A stretch of 64,000 bases of DNA from Gallionellaceae bacterium (GCA_027448945.1 DAIDMQ010000016.1:1-64000), one strand, 5' to 3'; numbered from the stretch's first letter, positions 29,876-42,544 are shown. The notes: generated by a model not told the origin, from the letters alone. Made by a program: numbers and translations.

Positions 29876-31204
29876 ATGATTGAAACCAAATCCCGCAAGC
29901 CACGTAACGAGCAAGGGCGCTCCCGCGCCGGTAACCGCGACTTCCGCAAACGCAGACCGCAACAAGAGAATGCCGCGCCGCGCGTTTTGACTGCGCCACG
30001 CAGTGGAGATTCCTATGCGGAGCCGACCATCGTGTTGGGCGAGGGGCGCGAACGCGCTTTACAGCGTCGCCATCCCTGGGTGTTTTCTGGCGCGATTGCA
30101 CATGTGGATGGCAAACCCGCTAACGGTCAGACCGTGGCGGTGCGAAGCGTGGCGGGTGAGTTTCTCGCTTGGGCTGCTTATAACGCTGGTTCGCAGATCA
30201 CTGCACGTGTGTGGTCGTGGCGCGAGGATGAGGTCATCGATGCTGCATATTTCCAACGCAAAATCACCAATGCGCTCAATGCGCGCGACTCGCTTTCCAT
30301 GGCTAGGGACAGCAGTGGTATGCGTGTCATCCATGCGGAATCGGACGGACTGCCCGGCCTCATCGTGGATAAGTATGGTGATGTGCTGGTGATGCAGATT
30401 GGTAGTGCGGGCGTGGAATATTGGCGCGAGACCATCGCCGATGTGCTGCAAGTGGTGTGCAACGCTGGCTGTATTTATGAGCGCTCGGATTCCGAGTCGC
30501 GCGGTTTGGAGGGATTGCAAGAACGCAACGGCGTGATGCGCGGCACTTTGCCCGCGCAAGTGGAAGTCGTCGAGCACGGTTTGCGCTTTAAGGTCGATGT
30601 GGCGGACGGACAAAAGACCGGCTTCTATTTGGATCAGCGTGATAACCGCAAACTCACCGAGACCTTGGCGCACGGTAAGACCTTGCTTAACTGTTTCTGC
30701 TACACCGGCGGCTTTTCGCTCTATGCGCTGCGCGGTGGCGCAAAGTCTGTGCTATCCATAGATGCGTCTGCTGAAGCATTGAAAATTGCCGAACATAATC
30801 TGGGTGTGAACGGATTGGATGCGAGCGCAGCCGAATGGCAGTGCGATGACGTGTTCCAAGCACTGCGTAAATTTCGCGATCAGGGCAGGAAGTTCGATTT
30901 CATCATTCTCGATCCACCCAAGTTCGCGCCTACTGCCGCTTTTGCCGAAAAAGCTGCTCGCGGCTATAAGGACATTAATCTACTGGGTTTCAAGCTGCTC
31001 AATCCCGGCGGTTTACTCGCCACCTACTCTTGTTCGGGCGGCATCTCTGAAGACCTGTTCCAGAAGATTATCGCGGGTGCGGCACTGGACGCGGGTGTGG
31101 ATGCGCAGATCGTGCATCATCTGCATGCCAGTGCGGATCATCCTGTGTTGTTGAGCTTCCCCGAAGGTGCTTATCTCAAGGGCTTGCTGTTGAAGATTAC
31201 GTAG
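29876..31204 (+). CDS. rlmI: Class I SAM-dependent rRNA methyltransferase (RlmI family)
   Basis: PUA-like N-terminus GRERALQRRHPWVFSGAI; LNCFCYTGGFSLYA; DFIILDPPKFAP. Confidence 0.9.
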   Translation: MIETKSRKPRNEQGRSRAGNRDFRKRRPQQENAAPRVLTAPRSGDSYAEPTIVLGEGRERALQRRHPWVFSGAIAHVDGKPANGQTVAVRSVAGEFLAWAAYNAGSQITARVWSWREDEVIDAAYFQRKITNALNARDSLSMARDSSGMRVIHAESDGLPGLIVDKYGDVLVMQIGSAGVEYWRETIADVLQVVCNAGCIYERSDSESRGLEGLQERNGVMRGTLPAQVEVVEHGLRFKVDVADGQKTGFYLDQRDNRKLTETLAHGKTLLNCFCYTGGFSLYALRGGAKSVLSIDASAEALKIAEHNLGVNGLDASAAEWQCDDVFQALRKFRDQGRKFDFIILDPPKFAPTAAFAEKAARGYKDINLLGFKLLNPGGLLATYSCSGGISEDLFQKIIAGAALDAGVDAQIVHHLHASADHPVLLSFPEGAYLKGLLLKIT

Positions 31205-31306
31205 GGAAACGCTGGATACGTGTCTGCGCCCCGTGCGCCTTGCACTGCATCCCGCTCGCCGACTGATTCGGCGTTTTCGTGGGTATTTTTAAACGCTTAT
31301 TTTGTA

Positions 31307-32686
31307 TCAGAACCCGAATTCCAGATTTGATATGTGTGGGTTGCGCAAGTAATGCCCCAGATGCCGATCAGTCTGGGTGGTGTGATTGATCAGCCAGTCT
31401 ATCAAGAGCATGCGGATTCGAAAGGTCACATAGGCTGATTTGGCCGGCGTGTTAGCAATCTCCTCGCACAGCAAGGTGTAATAGCGTAGAAATGCTGCGT
31501 GTTCCTTCTTGTGCTGATCGGCAAAGGGATATTGTGTCTCCGCCATGATCTGCTCTTCCTGCTTGAAGTGCTGCGTCATGCCCTCTCCCAGGGTATTCAG
31601 ATCTGATTGCACCTGTTGCATATCACCTGCTTGGTAGGCATCTGAAAGTTGGTGCATCTTGCCCAGCATCTCGCGGTGTTGTGCATCGATCTCGGGTATC
31701 TCGACAACTAATTTGTCATTCCATTCTGTGACCTTATCCAGCTCATCGGAGTCCTCGTGCGAGCCGTGTGCGAGATAGTGTTCGCAACGATGCACGTATA
31801 GACTCACGACACTATCTTCCGGTGCGAGACGGTGACACTGCAGGAACAGCTCTAATGCGCGTTCTATCTTGCGCAAGTGATAGCAAGCGACTGCCTCGCC
31901 GAACACGGGTTGTATCGTCGTTTTGGCGTTGCGCAGACGTTCGGGGTCGGCGTCATATACCTCATGTACCGATTGGGGATGTGTTTTGCCTTTGACATGA
32001 ATCCGGTCTATCAAGCGTATGCAGTAATTCGAAGCGTTCTCTAAGCCGTATAGGGTGTGGTCGCTAATCAGTAGCGGTACCCCGTAGACCTTGGTGGCGG
32101 TCTCCAGGCGCGAGGCAAGATTGACGGTGTCACCTATGGCAGTCGTGTCCATGCGATTTTCTCCGCCCACCGTGCCCAGCATGGTGATGCCGGTATTCAA
32201 GCCTATACCTATCCCGATAGGGAAATAACGTGCACGGTGCCGGCCTTGGTTGTAGCGTTCCAGACTGAGCAACATGCCGATCGCAGCCCGCATCGCATCA
32301 TCAGTGGTGCCTGCAAACAAGGCCATGATGCCGTCCCCCATGAACTTGTCGACGAAGCCTCCGAAGCGAGCGATCACCGGCTCCATCACGCTCATATAGG
32401 AATTCAAAAATCGGAAGTTGTCATCAGGTGTCATGGACTCGGACAAGCTGGTGAAGTTGCGAATGTCAGAGAACAGTACGGTGAGCACTTGCTCGGTGTG
32501 CTGGCCCAAGCGCGCATGCAGTATGCTGTTCGCGCCCATTAAAGTCATGAATTGCACGGGCACGAATTGGCGATACGCGACCTCGGTCAATGCCAGCTCG
32601 GTCTTGGTGCGCTCATGCGCAGCCCGCTCGGTTTCGAGCTGGCTGCGCAATTCCATTAACGCATGTTGCTGTGTGCTATCGACCAT
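31307..32686 (-). CDS. Class III adenylate/guanylate cyclase fused to C-terminal hemerythrin domain
   Basis: VLFSDIRNFTSLSE and FVDKFMGDGIMALF; C-terminus WNDKLVVEIPEIDAQHREML...HFKQEEQIM...HKKEHAAF...DRHLGHYL. Confidence 0.92.
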   Translation of the reverse strand: MVDSTQQHALMELRSQLETERAAHERTKTELALTEVAYRQFVPVQFMTLMGANSILHARLGQHTEQVLTVLFSDIRNFTSLSESMTPDDNFRFLNSYMSVMEPVIARFGGFVDKFMGDGIMALFAGTTDDAMRAAIGMLLSLERYNQGRHRARYFPIGIGIGLNTGITMLGTVGGENRMDTTAIGDTVNLASRLETATKVYGVPLLISDHTLYGLENASNYCIRLIDRIHVKGKTHPQSVHEVYDADPERLRNAKTTIQPVFGEAVACYHLRKIERALELFLQCHRLAPEDSVVSLYVHRCEHYLAHGSHEDSDELDKVTEWNDKLVVEIPEIDAQHREMLGKMHQLSDAYQAGDMQQVQSDLNTLGEGMTQHFKQEEQIMAETQYPFADQHKKEHAAFLRYYTLLCEEIANTPAKSAYVTFRIRMLLIDWLINHTTQTDRHLGHYLRNPHISNLEFGF

Positions 32687-32773
32687 CTAGCGCATACCCG
32701 TAGCGGGAGAGACTCGCAATATAGCCGTTATCGCACCACGTCAAAGTGGCGGATAAAGGGGAAATACCTGCGC

Positions 32774-33697
32774 TTATTGCCGGCTGATGAAGGGCTTTAC
32801 ACCCAACTTCCCTTGCAATTTTTCGGCGGCTGCGCGCGCTTCATCGGCGTTGTCGTAGGTGCCCAATCTCACTCTGACCATATCGTTCTGACGGTGCAAG
32901 CTGAGGGTCTTGGCGCTATTGCCGAGCTTATGTTGCATCTTGTTCATGTATTGCCTGGCGCTGCCATAGCTCTTAAATGCACCGAGTTGCAGATATACCT
33001 TGCCCGTGATGGGCGCAGTTGTATGTTCTGATTCAACGACTGAGGCGGGTGCAGGCTCGGGCAATGGGGTCGCGATGACGGTGCTTTCCATCGGTGTGCT
33101 CTGTACGACGGGCGCAGGAGCAGCCGGAGCGATGACAGTGTCAGGCGCCAGACTCTCCACTTCGACTTCGCCACTGCCCGCACCCAAGATGCCGAGTTTG
33201 TGCGCGGCGGTGTAAGAAAGATCGATGATGCGGTCATGCATGAATGGACCGCGGTCGTTCACGCGCACGATTACAGATTTGTTGTTGGACAGATTGGTGA
33301 CGCGCGCATAGCTGGGAATAGGAAGCGTGGGGTGGGCCGCACTCATCGCATACATATCGTAGGTCTCGCCTATGGAAGTGCGTTGACCATGGAATTTTTT
33401 GCCATACCAAGAAGCGATGCCGCGCTGTTTGTATTTGCCGACTTCGGTGAGCGGGATGTATTCCTTGCCCAAGGCCTTGTAGGGGCGATTGGCATAGCGG
33501 TGTAGCGGTTCTGCTTTGGGTACTGCATCGGGGGTGTCATCGATGTTGGCCGGTGTGTTGGCATCCGGGCCGTCACCGGCAAGATATCCACCTGAACTGT
33601 TGCTTGTTGGGGGTGTCGTTTCGCTGCGTTGCGGAGTGCTGCTACAAGCAGCGAGCAGCAAAGTGGCAACAGCCATCAGGGCGAGCTTTTGATTCAT
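32774..33697 (-). CDS. rlpA: Septal ring lytic transglycosylase RlpA
   Basis: Lipobox; GIASWYGKKFHGQRTSIGETYDMYAMSAAHPTLPIPSYARVTNL; C-terminal SPOR domain. Confidence 0.95.
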   Translation of the reverse strand: MNQKLALMAVATLLLAACSSTPQRSETTPPTSNSSGGYLAGDGPDANTPANIDDTPDAVPKAEPLHRYANRPYKALGKEYIPLTEVGKYKQRGIASWYGKKFHGQRTSIGETYDMYAMSAAHPTLPIPSYARVTNLSNNKSVIVRVNDRGPFMHDRIIDLSYTAAHKLGILGAGSGEVEVESLAPDTVIAPAAPAPVVQSTPMESTVIATPLPEPAPASVVESEHTTAPITGKVYLQLGAFKSYGSARQYMNKMQHKLGNSAKTLSLHRQNDMVRVRLGTYDNADEARAAAEKLQGKLGVKPFISRQ

Positions 33698-33706
33698 GTT
33701 CTTTCC

Positions 33707-34804
33707 TTATGTCTTGTTGAGTTTTTGGTGTGTCTCTATGCTCATCAACATGCCGAAGCCGAGTAATAAAGTGAGCATCGAGGTGCCGCCGTAGCTGACG
33801 AGTGGCAAGGGAACACCCACGACAGGCAGGATGCCGCATACCATGCCCATGTTGACGAAAGCATAGGTGGCAAAAGTGAGCGTGATGCTGCCCGCCATTA
33901 GGCGCGTGAAATAAGTGGATGCGCTGGCGGTGATCATGAAGCCCCGCCCGATCACGAATAGATACATAGCCAGCAGGATGACCGTGCCGATCAGGCCGAA
34001 CTCTTCAGAATAGACAGCGAAGATAAAGTCGGTGCTGCGCTCCGGCAGGAAGTCCAGATGAGTCTGGGTGCCGGCCATGTAGCCCTTGCCGAGCAAGCCG
34101 CCTGAGCCAACTGCAATCATGCCTTGTATGGTGTGGTATCCCTTGCCGAGTGCATCCTGCGAGGGATCTAGTAACATCATGATGCGGTGACGCTGGTACT
34201 CGTGCAGCATGTTCCACATGATGGGCGCGCTGGCAATGGCCGCGACCGCCATGCCCCCCATGATGCGCCAGCTGAGACCGGCAAGGAACAGCACATAAAA
34301 TCCGCTCGCAGTAATCAGTAAGGCGGTACCCAGATCGGGTTGGCGCGCGATCAACGCGACTGGCACGATGAGCAAAAGGGCGGCAATCAGGTAATTTTTC
34401 CACGTGAGTGTGGCTTCGTGTTTCTCAAAATACCAAGCCATCATCAAGGGCACGCCCACCTTCATTAATTCTGATGGTTGTATGGTGCCTACACCGATAT
34501 TGAGCCAGCGTCTTGCACCGTGGCTAATCTCACCGAACAAGGCCACACCAATCAATAGCAACAATCCCAAGCTATAGACGGGCAGCGCGGTGCGCATCAA
34601 ATAGTGCAGTGGCAGGTTGGCGACTATCCATAGAAAGGTCAAGCCGACCAATATGTTCACGCCTTGGCCTCCCAAGCGCAGCCAACTGCCATCAGTTGCG
34701 CTGAACAGCACCATCAAACTGGTAAACATCAGCAAGGATAATCCCAACATCAACATCGGATCGATGTGGGCGGTGAAGCGTTGCCAGAGTTGTCGTTTAG
34801 TCAT
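33707..34804 (-). CDS. mrdB: Rod shape-determining protein RodA
   Basis: SEDS-family; LDFLPERSTDFIFAVYSEEFGLIG; next to PBP2 gene. Confidence 0.96.
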   Translation of the reverse strand: MTKRQLWQRFTAHIDPMLMLGLSLLMFTSLMVLFSATDGSWLRLGGQGVNILVGLTFLWIVANLPLHYLMRTALPVYSLGLLLLIGVALFGEISHGARRWLNIGVGTIQPSELMKVGVPLMMAWYFEKHEATLTWKNYLIAALLLIVPVALIARQPDLGTALLITASGFYVLFLAGLSWRIMGGMAVAAIASAPIMWNMLHEYQRHRIMMLLDPSQDALGKGYHTIQGMIAVGSGGLLGKGYMAGTQTHLDFLPERSTDFIFAVYSEEFGLIGTVILLAMYLFVIGRGFMITASASTYFTRLMAGSITLTFATYAFVNMGMVCGILPVVGVPLPLVSYGGTSMLTLLLGFGMLMSIETHQKLNKT

Positions 34805-36701
34805 GGGGGGCGTCCTCTTCATCTGGCAGATCCGCGAGCGGAGTAGGTATCTTGCCGAGTAGGTAATAGTCCATGACTTTGCGTGCAATCGGCGCCGCCG
34901 TGCCGCCGCCATGACCGCCGTTCTCAGCCAGCACTACCAGCGCAATCTTGGGTTGTTCCGCAGGCGCGAAAGCGATGAACCAGGCGTGGTCACGGTGACG
35001 TTCATCGATCTTGCTGGCGTCATACTTCTCACCTTGCTTCATGCTGATGACCTGTGCCGTACCGGTTTTACCCGCGATGTGATAAGGCGCGCCCAGGGAG
35101 GCGGCGACCGCGGTACCTCCAGGTTGCGTCACCGCGACCATGGCGCGTTTGACCAGATCGACATCAGCCGGATCCAGCTTCATGTCGATCTCCGGTTCGA
35201 CTGTGATGACGCGATTCTCGCCTGCGCGCGGGCTGCGGATTTCACGAACAAGATGCGGGCGATAAGCAATGCCGTTGTTGGCAAGCGTGGCGACCGCATG
35301 CGCCAGTTGCATGGGAGTCACCAAGCTATAACCCTGTCCGATACCCACTGAAACTGTATCTCCCGGGTACCACTTCTGGTTGTAACGCTTTTGTTTCCAT
35401 TCCTGCGAAGGGAGTAAGCCGGAAGTTTCGCCTTCCAGGTCTATGCCAGTTTTTTTGCCAAAATCGAAGCGCGATAAAAATGCATGGATATTGTCTATGC
35501 CCAACTCGGTAGCGAGTCCGTAATAGTAAGTGTCACAAGATACTACGATGGATTTGAACATATCCACCATACCATGCCCACCCGCTTTCCAGTCCCGATA
35601 CTGGTGGCTACTGCCGGGCAGTGTGTAATAACCGGGGTCGCTGATGGTGCGACTCGGTGAACGGATTTTGTAATACAAGCCTGCCAAAGCCATGAAAGGC
35701 TTGATGGTCGAGCCGGAGGGGTATTGTCCTCGTAGTGCGCGATTGTTAAGCGGGTGGTCGGGAGAATTATTCAATTCATCCCAGCTTTGCGTATCAATGC
35801 CATCTATAAACAAACTCGGGTCATAGCCCGGTTTGCTAACGAAGGCCAGCACTTCACCGTTTGTCGGGTCTATGGCGACCAATGCGCCGCGATAGTTGCC
35901 AAAGGCTTGCTCGGCGATTTCCTGGAGCTTGGCATCTATGCTCAGCACTAGTGTATTGCCGGATATTGGGGCCGTGCGTGACAACAAGCGAACTGCGCGG
36001 CCTGCAGAGTCGACTTCTACTTGTTCTATGCCCGTGGTGCCGTGCAGTTCGTTCTCGTAACTTTGTTCGAGGCCGGTCTTGCCTATGTAGTCGGAACCGC
36101 GATAGTTGGCGGCCAGATCATTTTCTTCGAGTTGATCGACATCAGTCTCGTTGATGCGGCCGATATAGCCGAGCAGGTGCGAGGCCTTGTCGCCAAAGGG
36201 ATAATCACGCAACAAACGCGCCTTGATCTCTACCCCGGGGAAACGGTATTGCTGTGCGGCGAAGCGTGCGACTTCCTCATCGCTAAGTCGATTGCGTATC
36301 ACCACGGATTCAAGGTTGTGACTCTCGGCCAGCAGCTTTTTGAAGCGCTTCTTGTCGCGCGGCGCGATCGGAACCAGTGCGCCCAGTTCCTCTATCGTCG
36401 CATCTGTGCTGACCGGAACCTTGTTTGGCGTGATCTCCAGTGTGTAACCCGAATAGTTGTGCGCCATCTCTACGCCGTTGCGATCCAGTATCAGACCCCG
36501 ATTGGGTACGATAGGTACGATGGAGATGCGATTGCTTTCCGCCAAAGTCTGGTAGTAGTCGTGCCGCCAGACTTGCAGATAGAGCAGGCGTAGCAGCACT
36601 ATGGCAATGAGGGTTAGAGCGAACACCACACTGACTGCCAAACGCAGGCGGAAGTGGAAAATCTCCTTAAGATGGTTTTTTAACTCGACATGCCGTTTCA
36701 T
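34797..36701 (-). CDS. mrdA: Penicillin-binding protein 2
   Basis: YPSGSTIKP active-site motif; KTGTAQ. Confidence 0.97.
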   Translation of the reverse strand: MKRHVELKNHLKEIFHFRLRLAVSVVFALTLIAIVLLRLLYLQVWRHDYYQTLAESNRISIVPIVPNRGLILDRNGVEMAHNYSGYTLEITPNKVPVSTDATIEELGALVPIAPRDKKRFKKLLAESHNLESVVIRNRLSDEEVARFAAQQYRFPGVEIKARLLRDYPFGDKASHLLGYIGRINETDVDQLEENDLAANYRGSDYIGKTGLEQSYENELHGTTGIEQVEVDSAGRAVRLLSRTAPISGNTLVLSIDAKLQEIAEQAFGNYRGALVAIDPTNGEVLAFVSKPGYDPSLFIDGIDTQSWDELNNSPDHPLNNRALRGQYPSGSTIKPFMALAGLYYKIRSPSRTISDPGYYTLPGSSHQYRDWKAGGHGMVDMFKSIVVSCDTYYYGLATELGIDNIHAFLSRFDFGKKTGIDLEGETSGLLPSQEWKQKRYNQKWYPGDTVSVGIGQGYSLVTPMQLAHAVATLANNGIAYRPHLVREIRSPRAGENRVITVEPEIDMKLDPADVDLVKRAMVAVTQPGGTAVAASLGAPYHIAGKTGTAQVISMKQGEKYDASKIDERHRDHAWFIAFAPAEQPKIALVVLAENGGHGGGTAAPIARKVMDYYLLGKIPTPLADLPDEEDAPHD

Positions 36702-37216
36702 CAGCGTTCACGGCTCACACGTATCTGGCGCAAAGCATGCAGGGCGAGGCTGAGTGGTATCCACAGCAGGGTGGAAGTCAAGCAACCCAAGAAGTAGCCC
36801 CATACCACATCGCCGTCTACCAGCCAGTGCACTGATGCATAAACCGTATAGGACAGCACGAATAGTCCGAACACTTGTGTGGTCTGCTGGCGCAGATCAA
36901 ACATCTGCAAACGACGGTGCAGCACCACGCCGCCGAAGGCCAGCAGGGTGTAAGTCAGTGCGTGCTGGCCAAACAGACTCGCATCCGCCACATCGGCAAA
37001 AATACCCACTGCCCAAGACATCCCGATGCCGATGCGCATCGGCTTGTGCATACACCAATACAGCAACATCATTGCGACAAAATCAGGGCGCAACATCAAA
37101 CCATAACCATCCCAAGGCAGGCCGTTCAGCAAGAGCGCGATCGCAATAGTCGTAAAGATGAACAAGTTGCCGACGGGGCGTTGGATCTCGGTTTTGGTGG
37201 TTGAGCTCAGTCCCAT
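36701..37216 (-). CDS. mreD: Rod shape-determining protein MreD
   Basis: MreD TM pattern; between mreC and mrdA. Confidence 0.93.
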   Translation of the reverse strand: MGLSSTTKTEIQRPVGNLFIFTTIAIALLLNGLPWDGYGLMLRPDFVAMMLLYWCMHKPMRIGIGMSWAVGIFADVADASLFGQHALTYTLLAFGGVVLHRRLQMFDLRQQTTQVFGLFVLSYTVYASVHWLVDGDVVWGYFLGCLTSTLLWIPLSLALHALRQIRVSRER

Positions 37217-38130
37217 TAGTTTCTCCGTTTTGCCTTTGTGTTCCCGAGCTCCTCGGGGCTAGGTTCTAAAACCGGCATTTCGGGCAACTTTGGCAAAGTG
37301 GAGAGAATCAACAGTTGGTGGTTTTTGTCCACGCCGCCCACGGGTAAGCAAGTGATGCGCGCAAAAGGATAGGCGGCATCACGTTCAATTTTGGTCACCT
37401 TGGCTACCGCGATTCCTGCGGGATAGACGCCATCTATGCCAGAAGTGACCAGCAGATCGCCTTCTTGTATATCCGAGCTGATGGGCATGTAGCGCAAAGT
37501 GAGCTGGCTGGTATCGCCGGCACCGTACACGATGGTGCGCAAGCCGTTGCGCAATACCTGCACGGGGACGACATGATCCTTCTCGGTAATCAAGGTGACT
37601 TCTGAAAGCCAAGGATAGACGCGAGTAATCTGACCGACGATGCCGATATCATCCATCACCACCTGGCCGGCTTGCAGTTGTGCGTCCGCACCTTTGTTAA
37701 TAATAATTTTACGTTTGAATAAGTCACGTTCGGCATAGATGATTTCAGCCATCCGGGTCTGGAATTCGGCCCGTTGCGGGATTGCGACTAATTCGCGTAA
37801 TTGACGGTTTTCCTGCTGCAACTCAAGCAATAGTGCCAGTTGTGCGGAATCTTGCAGGTGCCGCTCACGTAGCATCTGGTTGTCAGCTTTGAGCGTACTT
37901 TGGGCGGAAAAATAATCGTCGACCTGATTCCACATGCGCACCGGGAAGGTGGCCATTGCCTGTAAAGGCGCGACAATCACCGAGAGAGTGCCACGCGCCG
38001 ATTCCAGATAACGATAGCGTACATCGATGAACATCAGCAGTAGCGACAACACCGTGAAGAACACCAGTCTAACGACCGAGCTGGGGCCGCGATTGAAAAA
38101 GCGAAATGAATGGGTGTTGTCTACTAGCAT
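37216..38130 (-). CDS. mreC: Rod shape-determining protein MreC
   Basis: Coiled coil plus beta domain with VPVQVLRNGLRTIVYG. Confidence 0.95.
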   Translation of the reverse strand: MLVDNTHSFRFFNRGPSSVVRLVFFTVLSLLLMFIDVRYRYLESARGTLSVIVAPLQAMATFPVRMWNQVDDYFSAQSTLKADNQMLRERHLQDSAQLALLLELQQENRQLRELVAIPQRAEFQTRMAEIIYAERDLFKRKIIINKGADAQLQAGQVVMDDIGIVGQITRVYPWLSEVTLITEKDHVVPVQVLRNGLRTIVYGAGDTSQLTLRYMPISSDIQEGDLLVTSGIDGVYPAGIAVAKVTKIERDAAYPFARITCLPVGGVDKNHQLLILSTLPKLPEMPVLEPSPEELGNTKAKRRN

Positions 38131-38206
38131 CTTGAGTCGGGCAGGAAGGCGGGCGGGGCAAGTGTCATAATTACCTCCTGCTGACGACTTGGCATAGTAT
38201 CCAACC

Positions 38207-39313
<1,107 letters not shown>

Positions 39314-39331
39314 TCAAATAAACAATTTGCT

Positions 39332-39619
39332 ATGTCATTAACCACTCAAGACGTTCAAAAAATCGCCAGATTGGCGCGATTGGCTATGAACGATACCGAA
39401 ATCGAAGCAGCCCGAGCCCAGTTGTCGGGTATTTTTGAACTCATAGAACAGATGCAAGCAGTCGATACGACAGGCATAGAGCCGATGTCGCATGCGCAAG
39501 ACCTTTCGCAACAATTGCGCGAAGATGTCGTCACGGCGAGCAATGATCGTGAGGCTTTCCAGGCAATTGCACCGCAAGTCGAAGGCGGTTTATACCTCGT
39601 TCCACAAGTCATCGAATAA
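39332..39619 (+). CDS. gatC: Asp-tRNA(Asn)/Glu-tRNA(Gln) amidotransferase subunit C
   Basis: MSLTTQDVQKIARLARLAMND; upstream of gatA. Confidence 0.97.
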   Translation: MSLTTQDVQKIARLARLAMNDTEIEAARAQLSGIFELIEQMQAVDTTGIEPMSHAQDLSQQLREDVVTASNDREAFQAIAPQVEGGLYLVPQVIE

Positions 39620-39625
39620 TCCATC

Positions 39626-41080
39626 ATGCTCAATCACAGTCTGCAACAACAAGGCGACGCATTGCGCGCCAAGAAGATATCCAGTGTCGAACTGACCCAG
39701 CTGTATCTGGATCGAATCGCCACCCACAATCCCGTATTGAACGCTTTTGTTACGGTCGAGTCCGCCAAAAGTCTGGCGCAAGCCAAGGCTGCTGATGCGC
39801 AACTTGCCGCAGGTTCGGCGCAAGCGCTGACTGGCATTCCCATCGCGCAGAAAGACATTTTCTGTGCTCAAGGGTGGCGCACTACTTGCGGCTCCAAGAT
39901 GCTGGACAACTTCATCTCCCCATACGATGCGCACGTCATCACCCAATTCAATAACGCGGGTGCGGTGAATCTGGGCAAGACCAATATGGATGAATTTGCG
40001 ATGGGTTCATCCAACGAGACCTCGTATTTTGGTCCGGTGCGCAACCCTTGGGATATAAAAGCCGTGCCTGGCGGAAGTTCGGGTGGTGCGGCGGCTGCGG
40101 TCGCGGCGCGCTTATGTGCTGCTGCGACGGGTACGGACACGGGTGGGTCGATACGTCAGCCCGCCGCGCTGTGCGGCGTCACCGGGATCAAGCCGACTTA
40201 CGGCACGGTGTCACGCTACGGCATGATCGCCTTCGCTTCCAGCCTGGATCAGGCTGGGCCGATGGCACGTAGCGCAGAAGATTGCGCGCTGATGCTGAAC
40301 GTGATGACAGGTCACGACCCACGTGATTCCACCAGTTTGGTGCGCGACAAAGAAGATTACACACGTGAACTGAATAAGCCGTTGGCGGGTCTGCGTATCG
40401 GTTTGCCGCGTGAATTCTTCGCCGAAGGGTTGTCACAAGACGTGGGTCAGTGTGTACAAGCCGCCGTCGCCGAATACCAAAAGCTGGGTGCGACCGTAGT
40501 AGAAATCAGTCTGCCCAATGCGAAATTGGCAGTGCCGGTTTACTACGTGCTAGCACCCGCCGAAGCGTCGAGCAATCTGTCGCGCTTCGACGGTGTGCGT
40601 TACGGCTATCGCGCACCGGACTACACCGATCTCACCGACATGTACGAGAAGACCCGTGCGCAAGGTTTCGGCGAAGAAGTGAAACGCCGCATCATGATAG
40701 GCACATATGTGTTGAGCCACGGTTACTACGACGCTTACTATTTGCAAGCGCAAAAGATACGCCGTTTGATAGCGCAGGACTTTACTGAGGCGTTCAAAAA
40801 ATGTGACGTCATCATGGGACCGACCAGTCCTTCGACGGCTTTTAATTTGGGTGAGAAAGGCGACGACCCCGTGCAGATGTATCTGTCCGACATCTACACC
40901 ATCGCGGTGAATCTGGCCGGTTTGCCCGGCATGTCCATCCCTTGCGGTACGGGCGCGAACGCCATGCCGGTGGGTTTGCAGATTATCGGCGATTACTTCA
41001 AAGAAGCGCAGATGCTCAATGTCGCACATCAATATCAATTGGCGACGGACTGGCACAGCCGCGCACCACAAGGTTTGTAA
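39626..41080 (+). CDS. gatA: Asp-tRNA(Asn)/Glu-tRNA(Gln) amidotransferase subunit A
   Basis: Amidase signature [14 protein letters not shown]. Confidence 0.98.
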   Translation: MLNHSLQQQGDALRAKKISSVELTQLYLDRIATHNPVLNAFVTVESAKSLAQAKAADAQLAAGSAQALTGIPIAQKDIFCAQGWRTTCGSKMLDNFISPYDAHVITQFNNAGAVNLGKTNMDEFAMGSSNETSYFGPVRNPWDIKAVPGGSSGGAAAAVAARLCAAATGTDTGGSIRQPAALCGVTGIKPTYGTVSRYGMIAFASSLDQAGPMARSAEDCALMLNVMTGHDPRDSTSLVRDKEDYTRELNKPLAGLRIGLPREFFAEGLSQDVGQCVQAAVAEYQKLGATVVEISLPNAKLAVPVYYVLAPAEASSNLSRFDGVRYGYRAPDYTDLTDMYEKTRAQGFGEEVKRRIMIGTYVLSHGYYDAYYLQAQKIRRLIAQDFTEAFKKCDVIMGPTSPSTAFNLGEKGDDPVQMYLSDIYTIAVNLAGLPGMSIPCGTGANAMPVGLQIIGDYFKEAQMLNVAHQYQLATDWHSRAPQGL

Positions 41081-41089
41081 GGAAATACT

Positions 41090-42544
41090 ATGAAATGGGA
41101 AATCGTCATCGGGCTGGAAGTACATACACAGCTCTCTACCAACACCAAGATATTTTCCGGCGCATCGACGGCGTTTGGTGCTGAACCGAATACCCAAGCG
41201 GATGCGGTGAGCATTGCCTTGCCGGGGGTGTTGCCTGTGCTGAACAAGGGCGCGGTGGAACGCGCGATTAAGTTCGGCCTCGCAGTCGGTGCGCACATCG
41301 CGCCACGCTCGGTGTTTGCGCGCAAAAATTATTTCTATCCTGATTTGCCTAAGGGCTACCAGATTAGCCAAATGGATTTGCCCGTGGTCGGCAAAGGTGC
41401 GTTGACCATACAAGTCGAACCACTTTCTGGTAATGCAAAGCCATACGAAAAAGTTGTGCGCATCACGCGTGCACATCTGGAAGAGGACGCAGGTAAGTCG
41501 GTGCATGGTGCAGCGCAAAGCATGACAGGCATAGACTTGAATCGCGCGGGGACACCATTGCTGGAAATCGTGTCCGAGCCTGATATGAGTTCTGCTGCCG
41601 AGGCGGTATCGTATGCCAAGACCTTGCATTCCTTGGTGCGTTGGATAGGCATCTGCGACGGCAATATGCAGGAAGGTTCTTTCCGCTGTGACGTGAACGT
41701 GTCGGTGCGTCGTCCCGGCGAGTCTTTGGGAACACGCCGCGAGATCAAAAACCTGAACTCATTCAAGTTCATGCAGCAGGCGATTGATTACGAAGTGCAA
41801 TGGCAGATCGACACCATAGAGAATGGTGGCAAGGTGCAACAGGCGACCATCTTGTTCAATCCCGATACCGGTGAGACACGTTCCATGCGCAGCAAGGAAG
41901 ACGCGCACGATTACCGCTATTTCCCCGATCCCGATCTGCTGCCCTTGGATATTTCGCCCGCGATGATAGAGGCTGTGCATGCCACCATGCCGGAGTTGCC
42001 GATCGCCAAGCAAGCGCGTTACACCGATGAGTTTGGGCTGTCTGCTTATGATGCGAGCAGCTTGACCTCCTCACGCGAGATGGCGGAATTTTTCGATGCG
42101 GGTGTGGCGATGGTGGGCGCGGCAAATGCAAAGCTGTGTGCTAACTGGCTAATCGGCGAAGTCAGCGCGCAACTGAATCGTGACGGTCTGGACATCGCGC
42201 AATGCCCGATTAGTGCAGCCCAATTCGGCGCCATGTTGGCGCGTATCGCGGACGGTACGATTTCAAATTCGGGTGCAAAAGAAGTGTTTCGCGCGCTGTG
42301 GTCTGAAGGCGGCGATGCCGATGCCATCATCGAAGCGAAGGGCCTGAAACAAGTTTCCGACAGTGGCGCGATTGAAAAAATAGTCGATGAGGTGATGGCC
42401 GCGAATGCCGACAAGGTCGCGGAATATCGCAGCGGAAAAGACAAATTATTCGGTTTCTTCGTCGGTGCGGCGATGAAGGCTTCGCAAGGCAAGGCCAACC
42501 CGGCGCAACTGAACGAAGTGTTGAAGAAAAAACTCGCGGGCTGA
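41090..42544 (+). CDS. gatB: Asp-tRNA(Asn)/Glu-tRNA(Gln) amidotransferase subunit B
   Basis: [25 protein letters not shown]. Confidence 0.98.
   Translation: MKWEIVIGLEVHTQLSTNTKIFSGASTAFGAEPNTQADAVSIALPGVLPVLNKGAVERAIKFGLAVGAHIAPRSVFARKNYFYPDLPKGYQISQMDLPVVGKGALTIQVEPLSGNAKPYEKVVRITRAHLEEDAGKSVHGAAQSMTGIDLNRAGTPLLEIVSEPDMSSAAEAVSYAKTLHSLVRWIGICDGNMQEGSFRCDVNVSVRRPGESLGTRREIKNLNSFKFMQQAIDYEVQWQIDTIENGGKVQQATILFNPDTGETRSMRSKEDAHDYRYFPDPDLLPLDISPAMIEAVHATMPELPIAKQARYTDEFGLSAYDASSLTSSREMAEFFDAGVAMVGAANAKLCANWLIGEVSAQLNRDGLDIAQCPISAAQFGAMLARIADGTISNSGAKEVFRALWSEGGDADAIIEAKGLKQVSDSGAIEKIVDEVMAANADKVAEYRSGKDKLFGFFVGAAMKASQGKANPAQLNEVLKKKLAG

Noticed and set aside
40550-41629. 359-aa minus-strand ORF
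   Set aside because: Antisense to gatA/gatB, which have unmistakable products; composition is a codon-bias shadow
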